Shown: positions 24,521-33,007 of the stretch, in pieces
Layout: each line of letters begins with the position of its first letter
How positions within the stretch are numbered: position 1 is the stretch's first letter
Source: Cliona cf. orientalis
Lineage: Eukaryota > Porifera > Demospongiae > Clionaida > Clionaidae
Length of the DNA stretch: 64,000 bases
Reading direction: 5' to 3'
Assembly (NCBI GenBank): GCA_963930775.1
Contig: OZ005700.1
Location: 8,132,609-8,196,608 of the forward strand
Translations under genes and position numbers: made by a program
Notes under the pieces: generated by a model
The model's database searches: none
What the model was told of the DNA's origin: nothing
What the model saw: the letters and a program-made list of their open reading frames with translations, nothing else

Positions 24521-27157
24521 TTAAGCATTGTTCTCCTCTTGCATTAAAAACTCATTATTGCTAGTCAGAGAGTATCCCAATCTTCCACTTCTTGTTAGCT
24601 TGCTAATGACCTTTATTATTATGTAGACCACAATAATGGCACAGAGGCAAACAGTGAGAGCTAGGGAAACACAAGCAATGGCAATAGCTGTGGTAAAACG
24701 CGATTCTTGATCAGGTGTAGAGTCGAAGTGTGGTGAAGTGGGCGAATTTGGGATCCCGTGTGAAGTAACGTTATTTGGTGTCTCACCAGTTGTGGTATGT
24801 TCTCTCTGAGTGACAGTTGTAGGGCTTGAAGTTGTTGTCAAGGTTACTGGTACACTTGTTGTGGTGCTAAGTTCTTGACGAATGAAGTCTGAAATGTTGA
24901 AACGGTTGATGAATCCATCATAAAGCATACACACTGAGCTAGTGGAGTCTTCCGTTTCAGCCAGTTCACCGGGTATTATAATATCACTATTGCAGGCGCT
25001 AACAGCTCCACCTAATCTGGCAGTATTGTTGAAGACGTTTGTTTCATCAATCATCAAACTGCTTCCAACGATGGCAACCACTCCTCCTCTGTTCACTGCA
25101 CTATTGTGGCCACAGCTACTCCTTTCTATGCTGACCTGGCTATCGGCTCTTCCAACAAACATCACTCCTCCACTATCTCCAGCTGTATTGTTGACAAAGC
25201 TGCTCAAACGTATAGTGTAAGTCGTTGGGTTGACATTATTATACATAACTCCACCATTAATGTCTGCTGAATTGTTGATGAACGAACTCCTCTCCACTCT
25301 GAGAACACTGTCGTCCACATACATCACTCCAGCATATAGCGCAGCAGAGTTGTGATTGAAGGTGCTGTTTGCCACAGAAACTGAACTATTCTTTACGCAA
25401 ACCACCCCTCCTCCATTCACTTGTCCAGTTGCTTCATTGTAGTTAAATGTGCTTCCAATGACTTTTACACTATGGTGATAAAAGTTATCAATATTCAAGA
25501 CCCCACACGAGGCAGCATAGTTGTACTCAAAGGTGCTGTCAAGAAGTAAGACATTGGTGTATTGTCCACCATAATATATGGCTCCCCCTGATCCAATACC
25601 CAGTGTGGCATTATTGCTCTTGAAATAACCATGGCTCACAGAGAGTCGAGTATGATCACCATTGAGATACAGAGCTCCACCACTATTGGCTCTGTTGTTG
25701 GTGAAGTTGCTCCAGTCGGCTGTTACAGATCCCGTCACACGTAATGCACCACCCTCAGTGCCAGCTGAGTTTCCATCAAAACTGCTATGTGACAATGTTA
25801 TTTGGGTTGATATTGTTCCATCTACAAATACCGCACCTCCTTCCTCGCCAGCTGAGTTGCTATCAAAACTACTGTTAACCAATGAAAGTTGGAGCACACT
25901 AGAAAACCTCATGGCTCCACCTTTAGAGCGACTTGCCACGTTTGAAGAGAAAGAACAACCAGTAAATGTGTATTCATTGCTATCCTGGTCATAAATAGCA
26001 CCACCGAAATAATTTGCTCTGTTGTTCAGAAACGTGCTGTTACTAATTGACACTGTTGCACAAGTTTCAGTATGTAGAGCACCCCCAGTGGCACTAATCA
26101 CATTTGATGCTACATTGTTTGCAAAGGTGCTGTCGTTGATTTGTAGCTTGGGAGATCTATTTGCTGAAATTGCAGCACCGTCATGTGCTCTATTGTTGGA
26201 AAACTGGCAGTTTGTTATGGTGAGATTAGCATGATCAAGACAAACAGCTCCATCATTTCCAGAGTTACGGGTGAACGTGCTTCCGTCAATCACCACATTT
26301 GCTATGTAGGCGTAGATGGCTCCTCCCCCACCAGCCCACCCATGGTCAAAGATGCTTCCACTGATCAAGACTGTAGCATTGTAGATAAAAATTGCTCCAC
26401 CAAAACTTACATCACCAAAATCGTACATAGCATTGTCAGAAAACAAACATTTCTCAACAGTGGCACTGACGATGCCTACTAAACGCAGAGCTGAACTTGA
26501 GCAACCATGAAAAGTAGAGTCTTCGATTGAGACTTCACCAACTGATAACATATACATTTTTTTGCCCTCAGAGAAAGAGATATTTCTCAATCGGGCACTG
26601 CCGACTTTTTCTATTGTAGTGGTGTTACTGTTGGTAAATGTGACATCATTCAGTTGGACGCTGTTAGACATGTTTTGTATCGTTATCCCACCAGTATTGA
26701 GAAATGACACATCATTGATCAGCACACTGTTCCCATTCGTACCAATTGTGCTGGCTGCACAATCGACAAAGGACACCCCCTGTAGCTGAATGTGAGTAAT
26801 GGAGGTGAGGAGAAGTCTTCCTCCTGCTGTACTGCTGCTGCTACTAGTACCAGTACAGGTGACTCTGGGATAGATGCTATTTGAGTCCAGCGGCGAAACG
26901 GTCAAGTTGAAGATATTGGATAACGATAATTCTGAACTGAGAGTGTGGTTACCCGACTCCATGATGACAGATACACTCAAGCTACGACCAGGGCTGCTGG
27001 CAAACTGCTGAAGGGTGAGGCATGGTTCACCGGTGAACTGTCCGGGACAAGAACTGTTCAACGATGTCAAGATATAGAATTTGTCACAGGCCGCATGGTG
27101 GATTGGGACAGAGAGAAGAATCAGAGCTAACACCAGTGAGTAGAGCTGTTTTTCCAT
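24521..27157 (-). CDS. Single-pass membrane protein with Pmp-like beta-helix repeats, copy 1
   Basis: This is a single-exon gene of 878 residues. A signal peptide (1 to about 24, hydrophobic LVLALILLSVPIHHAAC) is followed by a Cys-containing N-terminal segment. Residues about 90-740 hold many short repeats of the form S-x-F-x-x-N-x-A-x-x-GGAI/V, the pattern of chlamydial polymorphic membrane protein repeats and a right-handed parallel beta-helix (pectin-lyase-like) fold. A Thr/Ser-rich stalk (about 760-815) leads to a transmembrane helix (about 822-848) and a 30-residue cytoplasmic tail ending in NNEFLMQEENNA. Many NxS/T sequons suggest an extracellular glycoprotein. Animal genes of this type are often annotated as probable outer membrane protein pmp but are not bacterial proteins here: the stalk and tail are eukaryotic in style. 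Function is unknown. A close paralogue lies at 28902-31598. Confidence 0.88.
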   Translation of the reverse strand: MEKQLYSLVLALILLSVPIHHAACDKFYILTSLNSSCPGQFTGEPCLTLQQFASSPGRSLSVSVIMESGNHTLSSELSLSNIFNLTVSPLDSNSIYPRVTCTGTSSSSSTAGGRLLLTSITHIQLQGVSFVDCAASTIGTNGNSVLINDVSFLNTGGITIQNMSNSVQLNDVTFTNSNTTTIEKVGSARLRNISFSEGKKMYMLSVGEVSIEDSTFHGCSSSALRLVGIVSATVEKCLFSDNAMYDFGDVSFGGAIFIYNATVLISGSIFDHGWAGGGGAIYAYIANVVIDGSTFTRNSGNDGAVCLDHANLTITNCQFSNNRAHDGAAISANRSPKLQINDSTFANNVASNVISATGGALHTETCATVSISNSTFLNNRANYFGGAIYDQDSNEYTFTGCSFSSNVASRSKGGAMRFSSVLQLSLVNSSFDSNSAGEEGGAVFVDGTISTQITLSHSSFDGNSAGTEGGALRVTGSVTADWSNFTNNRANSGGALYLNGDHTRLSVSHGYFKSNNATLGIGSGGAIYYGGQYTNVLLLDSTFEYNYAASCGVLNIDNFYHHSVKVIGSTFNYNEATGQVNGGGVVCVKNSSVSVANSTFNHNSAALYAGVMYVDDSVLRVERSSFINNSADINGGVMYNNVNPTTYTIRLSSFVNNTAGDSGGVMFVGRADSQVSIERSSCGHNSAVNRGGVVAIVGSSLMIDETNVFNNTARLGGAVSACNSDIIIPGELAETEDSTSSVCMLYDGFINRFNISDFIRQELSTTTSVPVTLTTTSSPTTVTQREHTTTGETPNNVTSHGIPNSPTSPHFDSTPDQESRFTTAIAIACVSLALTVCLCAIIVVYIIIKVISKLTRSGRLGYSLTSNNEFLMQEENNA

Positions 27158-27893
27158 TGCCAGTCACTTCTTAGTTGCATATGGAATGTAATAAAAACTG
27201 AGTCACATGGAATGAATACAATGACATTGTAATAACTAAGGTGCAATAGTCACTACCCAAAGTTGAATCTTTCTAGACTACTCTACAGCAGAAAGTTCCC
27301 TCCCCCCTTCCCCTGGCCATGGGCTACCTGAAGTAGAAAAATTGGTACCCCCAAATCGGCACTCAGTATGGCAACTGCACTTGGTCCTCCTATTTATATC
27401 TACCTGTACCAGCAAAGCTGCACAACATAAGGATCCAGTAACTAGCCCTGTATGAGTCCACGTGCATCTCTGCTACCTGCCACTGTGCATGTGTTTTCAC
27501 TGTTTTCTTGTAGACCATCACAATTAATGGAGTAAACGAGGCTCAGCAGCCACGCCCCTTCGCAAGCTCATGATGCGACGTATGCAACGGCTTGACATAA
27601 TTATTATCTATACCACCCATCACCCACATAGCGCACGCTAGGTGAGATAGGGTGGTGAAGGCCGGCCCTTTGAGGTACCATAATGGAGTCTTTACTGTGA
27701 TTGGTTAGTATCGCTCACCTTTGTGGCTTGATCACGACTTTGTATGCACAGTACTCTGGCACAGGACGGTACCATGGCATATGCGCATAGGAGAGACGTA
27801 ATAATATTCAAAGCGATTGCCGGAATTTCCTGTCATGCCCATCTATGAGGAGCTACATGAGCTAGCTTTATTTAGAAGGCCTCTAAACCCACT
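27158..27893. other. Region upstream of beta-helix gene copy 1
   Basis: No ORF, RNA gene or long repeat is recognised. It should contain the promoter of the minus-strand gene at 24521-27157. Confidence 0.35.
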
Positions 27894-28079
27894 CCGTGAA
27901 TCGCGAATATTTCGTGTCTACAATATTTCATGCGATAAATTTCGCGTTAAATAATTTTCGGACAAACGACCCTGTACCGCATTGTCGTTAATATTGCGCG
28001 TGTATTTCGTGCGTTTAATTTTCGCACAAGCCATTGCTGTCCGAAAATATTTTAACATCGAAATATTCGCGATTTACGG
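27894..28079. mobile_element. MITE of about 186 bp with CGCGAATATTTCG inverted termini
   Basis: The left end, CCGTGAATCGCGAATATTTC (27894-27913), and the right end, GAAATATTCGCGATTTACGG (28060-28079), are inverted complements with one mismatch. Internal TTTTCGGACA and TGTCCGAAAA are also inverted. No coding capacity is present, so it is a non-autonomous DNA element or its relic. Confidence 0.7.
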
Positions 28080-28104
28080 TACTACATGTATACTTAAAGT
28101 AGAG

Positions 28105-28655
28105 AACTCAGCTTTGTTCTACCTCTTGCATTAAAATTCATCATCAGTAATCCCGATCTTCTTCTCTTGAGCTTGCCAATGACTTTGAGGATCACCAATG
28201 AGAGCAAAAAGAGACACCATAACAGCAACCAGGAGCGCATAATTATGCGCTCCTGCAGTAACAGAAACACAAGTAATGGCAATCATTATACTAGACTAAG
28301 TGACGATCTTTATAATAGAGTCAATCATGGATTGACATAATAATGTTTTCTGAACTGGTTGTTGGAGAGGCAGCCTGAGTGCCAGATGTGGTCATTGAAG
28401 TACTTGTATTTGGCATACTATGATATGGTGTAGCTGTATGGTGTTCTAGCCACTGTGGTGGATTCAGTTTGAGCAGTAGTGGTACCATAACATTACTATT
28501 GCACACTAACAGCTCCACCTAGTCTGGCAGTATTGTTGAAGACATTTGTTTCAAGCTGCTTCCAACGATGGCAACCACACCTTCTCTGTTTCACTGCACT
28601 GTTGTGGCCACAGCTACTCCTTTCTATGCTGACCTGGCTATTAGCTCTTCCTAAT
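28105..28655 (-). pseudogene. Truncated, decayed third copy of the beta-helix gene family
   Basis: This segment aligns with the 3' third of the gene at 28902-31598. It contains the cytoplasmic tail region (minus-strand translation includes VIGKLKRRRSG), the stalk, and the last beta-helix repeats (shared GTTGTGGCCACAGCTACTCC). The open frame is broken several times. A large internal deletion joins stalk to repeats, and the 5' two thirds are missing. A 26-bp palindrome at 28230-28255 is absent from the intact copies and looks like an insertion. Confidence 0.8.
28230..28255. mobile_element. 26-bp perfect palindrome inserted in the pseudogene
   Basis: The left half is CAGGAGCGCATAA and the right half is its exact inverted complement. 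The intact paralogue reads straight through this point. The flanks CAGCAAC and CAGTAAC resemble a short target duplication. This is either a minimal fold-back insertion or the remnant left by a larger element. Confidence 0.5.
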
Positions 28656-28901
28656 AATTACTTTAACGTAATTCAGTATGGGTTTTCCCCCTACAGAATA
28701 GGGGTGGGAATGTATAATAGGCGGTGTTTTAGAGAAGCACCACCCTCTAGGGGGTAGCTGGCCATATGACAGAATATCATAATTATTGGACACAGCAAAT
28801 GAAAACAGATGTGAGAATGAATATCAGCTACATCAAGATGTGACAATTTCACACTGTGTACACTAGCAACTACAATGTCATATACTGTCTGTACATGTTA
28901 C

Positions 28902-31598
28902 TCAGCTCTGTTCTGCCTCTTGCATTAAAAATTCATTATCAGTAGTTAGATGGTATCCCGATCTTCTTCTCTTGAGCTTGCCAATGAGTTTGATGATCAC
29001 GAAGATACCAATGAGAGTACAAAGAGACACCGTAACAGCAACGGAAACACAAGTAATGGCAATTATTATGACAATCTTTTTATTGGAGTCAGTCGTGGGT
29101 TGATATAGTATGTTTTCTGAACTGGTTGTTGCCCAAGTGCCAGAATCTGTTGAAGTACTTGCATTTGGTGAATATGGTGTCCTAGCCACTGTAGTGGATT
29201 CAGTTTGAGCAGTAGAGGTACTATTGGTTGTAATACTAGTAACTGTTGTACTACTAGTAGTCGTAGTCATGGTGGTAACTGGCATGCTGGTTGTGGTGCT
29301 AGCTTCTTGACGAATGAAGTCTGAAATGTTGAAACGGTTGATGAATCCATCGTAAAGTGAACATACTGAAGCAGTAGAGTCTTCCATTTCAGCTAGTTCA
29401 CTGGGTACCATAACATTACTATTGCAGGCACTGACAGCTCCACCTAATCTGGCAGTGTTGTTGAAGACGTTTGTTTCGTCAATCACCAAGCTGCTTCCAA
29501 CGATGGCAACCACGCCTCCTCGGTTCACAGCACTGTTGTGGCCACAGCTACTCCTTTCTATGCTGACCTGGCTATTGGCTCTTCCAACAAACATCACTCC
29601 TCCACTCTCTCCAGCTGTGTTGTTGACAAAGCTGCTCAAACGTATAGTGTAAGTCGTTGGGTTGATGTTATTGTACATGACACCACCATTAACATTCGCT
29701 GAATTGTTGATGAACGAACTCCTCTCCACTCCAAGAATGCAATCATCGACATCCAATACTCCAGCATGTAGTGCAGCAGAGTTGTGACTGAAGATGCTGT
29801 CTGCCACAGAAACTGAACTATTCTTTAAACACAACACCCCTCCTCCTGTCAATTGACCGGTCGCTTCATTGTAGTTAAATGTGCTTCCGACGACTATTAC
29901 GCTATGGCGATGAAAGTCGTCAATATTCAAGACCCCACACGAGGCAGCAGAGTTGTACTCAAAAGTACTGTCGAAAAGTGAAACATTGATATACTGTCCA
30001 CCATAATATATGGCTCCCCCAGACCCAGTACTCAGTGTGGCAGTGTTGCTCTTGAAATAGCCGTGGCTCACGGAGAGTTGAGTATGATCACCATCGAGAT
30101 GTAGAGCTCCGCCACCATTGGCTCTGTTGTTGGTGAAGTTACTCCAGTCGGCTGTTACTGATCCCGTCACATGTAATGCACCACCCTCAGTACCAGCAGA
30201 GTTTCCATCGAAAGTGCAATGTGACAACGTTATTCGGGTTGACATCCCTCCATATACAAATACCACACCTCCTTCTGTGCCAGCCGAGTTGCTATTAAAG
30301 CTACTGTCCACCAATGAAAGATGAAACACGTCTACTAAAAACCTCATGACCCCACCTTGGATGCGACTTGCCGCGTTTGAGGAGAAAGAGCAACTGGTAA
30401 TTGTGTATAGACTGCTGGATTGATCATAAACGGCACCACCACTGGCTGCCCTATTGTTCAGAAACGTGCTGTTATTTATCGATATCGTCGCACATGTATC
30501 AGTGAGTATGGCACCACCATCTCCGTAGTCGGTACCACTCAGTATCTCCGTTGCTACGTTGTTCGTGAAGGTGCTGTCATTGATTCGTACGTTGGGAGAA
30601 CTGAGTGCGGAGACCGCAGCACCATTCTTTGCTCTGTTGTTAGTAAACTGGCTGTTTATTATGGTGAGGTTAACACGATCCACATAGACAGCTCCGTAAT
30701 TTCCAGAGTTACGGGTGAATGTGTTCCCGTCGATCGCCACGTTTGCTAGGTTGGCGTAGATGGCTCCTCCCCCACCAGCCCACCCATTATCAAAGACACT
30801 TTCACTGATTGAGATCGTACCGTTGTAGAAGTACATTGCTCCACCTAAACCATCATCAGTAAAGCCTCCATCCCCATGTATGTTGTCATAAAACAAACAT
30901 CTCTCAACAGTGGCACTGATTATTCCCGCCAAGCGCAGAGCCGATCTTGAACCGCCATGAAAGGTAGAGTCTTCAATTGAGACTTCGCCAGCTGATCCCA
31001 CATGGATTTTTTCGCCCTCAGAGAAAGAGATATTTCTTAGTCGGGCACTGCCAACTGTTTCTATTGTAGTGGTGTGACTGTTAGAAAATGTGACGTTATT
31101 CAGTTGGACACTGTGAGACATGTTTCTTATCGTTATCCCACCAGCATTGAGGAACGACACATCATTGATCAGCACACTGTTCCCATTCGTACCAAATGTA
31201 CTGTCTGCACAATCCACAAAGGACACTCCCTGTAGCTGAACGTGAGTGATGGAGGTGAGGAGAAGCCTTCCTCCTGCTGTACTGCTGCTGCTACTAGTGC
31301 CAGTACAGGTGACTCTGGGATAGATGCTGTTCGAGTCCAGCGGCGAAATGGTGAAGTTGAAAATATTTGACAACGATAGTTCTGAACTGAGAGTGTGGGC
31401 ACCCGACTCCATGACGACAGATACGCTCGAGCTACGACCAGGGCTGCTGGCAAACTGCTGAAGGGTGAGGCATGGTTCACCGGTGAACTGTCCTGGACAA
31501 GAACTGCTTGATGATGTCACAATATAGAATCTATCACAAGCTACATGGTTGATTGTGACAGACAGGAGAATCAAAACTGAGAAGAGCTGTTTTTCCAT
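28902..31598 (-). CDS. Single-pass membrane protein with Pmp-like beta-helix repeats, copy 2
   Basis: A single exon encodes 898 residues, paralogous to 24521-27157 along its whole length and nearly identical in the first 100 codons (shared SCPGQFTGEPCLTLQQFASS). The order is the same: signal peptide (1 to about 22), parallel beta-helix repeats of the F-x-x-N-x-A-x-x-GGAI type (about 90-745), a Thr/Ser-rich stalk longer than in copy 1 with runs such as TTTMTTTTSST, a transmembrane helix (about 841-869), and a short tail with KLKRRRSG and EFLMQEAEQS. The conserved NEFLMQE tail in both copies suggests a selected cytoplasmic motif. Likely a surface adhesion or recognition protein; this is inferred from architecture. 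A 61-bp hairpin has inserted directly before the start codon and created an upstream ATG. Confidence 0.88.
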   Translation of the reverse strand: MEKQLFSVLILLSVTINHVACDRFYIVTSSSSSCPGQFTGEPCLTLQQFASSPGRSSSVSVVMESGAHTLSSELSLSNIFNFTISPLDSNSIYPRVTCTGTSSSSSTAGGRLLLTSITHVQLQGVSFVDCADSTFGTNGNSVLINDVSFLNAGGITIRNMSHSVQLNNVTFSNSHTTTIETVGSARLRNISFSEGEKIHVGSAGEVSIEDSTFHGGSRSALRLAGIISATVERCLFYDNIHGDGGFTDDGLGGAMYFYNGTISISESVFDNGWAGGGGAIYANLANVAIDGNTFTRNSGNYGAVYVDRVNLTIINSQFTNNRAKNGAAVSALSSPNVRINDSTFTNNVATEILSGTDYGDGGAILTDTCATISINNSTFLNNRAASGGAVYDQSSSLYTITSCSFSSNAASRIQGGVMRFLVDVFHLSLVDSSFNSNSAGTEGGVVFVYGGMSTRITLSHCTFDGNSAGTEGGALHVTGSVTADWSNFTNNRANGGGALHLDGDHTQLSVSHGYFKSNTATLSTGSGGAIYYGGQYINVSLFDSTFEYNSAASCGVLNIDDFHRHSVIVVGSTFNYNEATGQLTGGGVLCLKNSSVSVADSIFSHNSAALHAGVLDVDDCILGVERSSFINNSANVNGGVMYNNINPTTYTIRLSSFVNNTAGESGGVMFVGRANSQVSIERSSCGHNSAVNRGGVVAIVGSSLVIDETNVFNNTARLGGAVSACNSNVMVPSELAEMEDSTASVCSLYDGFINRFNISDFIRQEASTTTSMPVTTMTTTTSSTTVTSITTNSTSTAQTESTTVARTPYSPNASTSTDSGTWATTSSENILYQPTTDSNKKIVIIIAITCVSVAVTVSLCTLIGIFVIIKLIGKLKRRRSGYHLTTDNEFLMQEAEQS

Positions 31599-31673
31599 TT
31601 GCCTAGTCTCGCGCGCCAGCCCCTCGCTTTTTACGTAGGAGGGGCTGGCGCGCGAGCTAGACTACCATTTGCC
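31595..31673. mobile_element. 61-bp hairpin insertion with 9-bp target-site duplication at a start codon
   Basis: CCATTTGCC occurs at 31595-31603 and again at 31665-31673. Between them (31604-31664) lies a fold-back sequence whose arms contain CGCGCGCCAGCCCCTC and GAGGGGCTGGCGCGCG around an 11-13 base loop. Both copies of the duplication include CAT, that is, ATG on the minus strand. The inner copy is the start codon of the 28902-31598 gene; the outer copy gives an upstream ATG followed by GTA GTC TAG. Confidence 0.8.
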
Positions 31674-31887
31674 AGTATTTTTTTTTTTGCTGAGTGTACA
31701 GTCGGTAAAGGTCGTTAGCACAGTGTTGGAAAGGGTCGTCACGCCATGAAACAGCTACATGTATGCCTCATAGTGTTGCAATACGACGCTATAGTGGCTA
31801 CAGAGCGCGCGGGGTATGTGCTCTACAGAGCTCTAGTATTTATACTGGATGCATGCACTCACCATAAATATAGATTCAGAGAAGTCC

Positions 31888-32198
31888 AGCACACCACCTA
31901 TTTGGCTCCTGTGGTAACAAGATAATCGCCTACAACACATGCAAAGCGGCAAGCTTGCAGTTGCATCTGTCATAAACCTCCTCCATCTCTGCTTGTCCCG
32001 GCTAAGAGCTTGCAAATCTGAAAGAACAGGAAGATTTCAAACGAGCCCCATTGCCAAGTCCAGACACCCACGTACCACTTGTACACTTGTACTCGCGCGC
32101 GCGCACCGTGAGGCTTGTGGGTGTGGCTTATGGTTATAACTTCCGGTTGACCCCGGGCGCCCAGCTCAGACACACCCCCATACCACCAGAGTACATGC
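31888..32198. promoter_or_regulatory. Promoter-like block upstream of MVP, copy 2 of the duplicated block
   Basis: The block ends 87 bp before the MVP start codon and matches 23441-23766. It contains ACTTCCGG (32139-32146), an ETS/GABP-type core, next to TGTGGGTGTGGCTTA, a CGCG-rich run, and the CAGACACACCCCCATACCAC end. A promoter role is inferred from position, GC content and the ETS core. The minus-strand ATG frame seen in copy 1 is present but diverges after about 25 codons. Confidence 0.6.
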
Positions 32199-32284
32199 CC
32201 CCAGCTAGCAGCTAAGGTTGTGACTCAGCAGCTCAACGTTCGATCTCTCTGTATGCTTGTTGGTGATCACTCAGCTTTTCCAGC

Positions 32285-32928
32285 ATGGCCCAGAAGATAG
32301 TAGGCATCCTTCCCAACAACTACATCCACGTGCTGGACCTGGTGAGTTCGCATATAAAAAAAAAAGACTTCAAAATATTCCCCTCCTCTGCTTTTTTTTT
32401 CGTTTACTAGATACGTATAGATACGCACCATTGCCTATAGATTCGCATGGATGCCAGTATTTCAGACTAAAAAACTGGGAATGGTCTGGGGATGAGACTA
32501 AGCTTTGATAATTATATGAATTTAATATCGTACTAAAAGTGTCGCCTCTTTTGGCCTTGGGTACATTCCAAGCCCCACCCATATTCAGCACAGTATCTAG
32601 CTTTTGCATGTATAAAATTTTATCCGGATTTTGTGCTGTTATATTAAACGCACAGAACACGAATGTGACGTCAGTGGAGGTGGGTCCAATGAACCACATG
32701 CTCCAGGACAACCACAAGCTGATGGCCGGACCTCTGCCCTTCATCAAGATACCTCCAGCTCACTACTGCATCGTCACAAACCCAATTGACTCAGGGTAAT
32801 TGACGTGTTTTTGTGTGTGTGTGCGTGTTTTGGGAGATAGAATAGTCCATTACTTGTTTGTATTCCCTCGGGAAGGTTGGAGGAATCAGCTGAGTCAGTC
32901 TCTCTCTCTTCTCCCTCCCTCTCTCCCT

Positions 32929-33007
<79 letters not shown>

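Noticed and set aside
24521-31598. Bacterial contamination or a true chlamydial Pmp gene
   Set aside because: Eukaryotic-style Thr/Ser stalk, single transmembrane helix, cytoplasmic tail, NxS/T sequons and linkage to intron-containing animal genes; no autotransporter barrel at the C-terminus.
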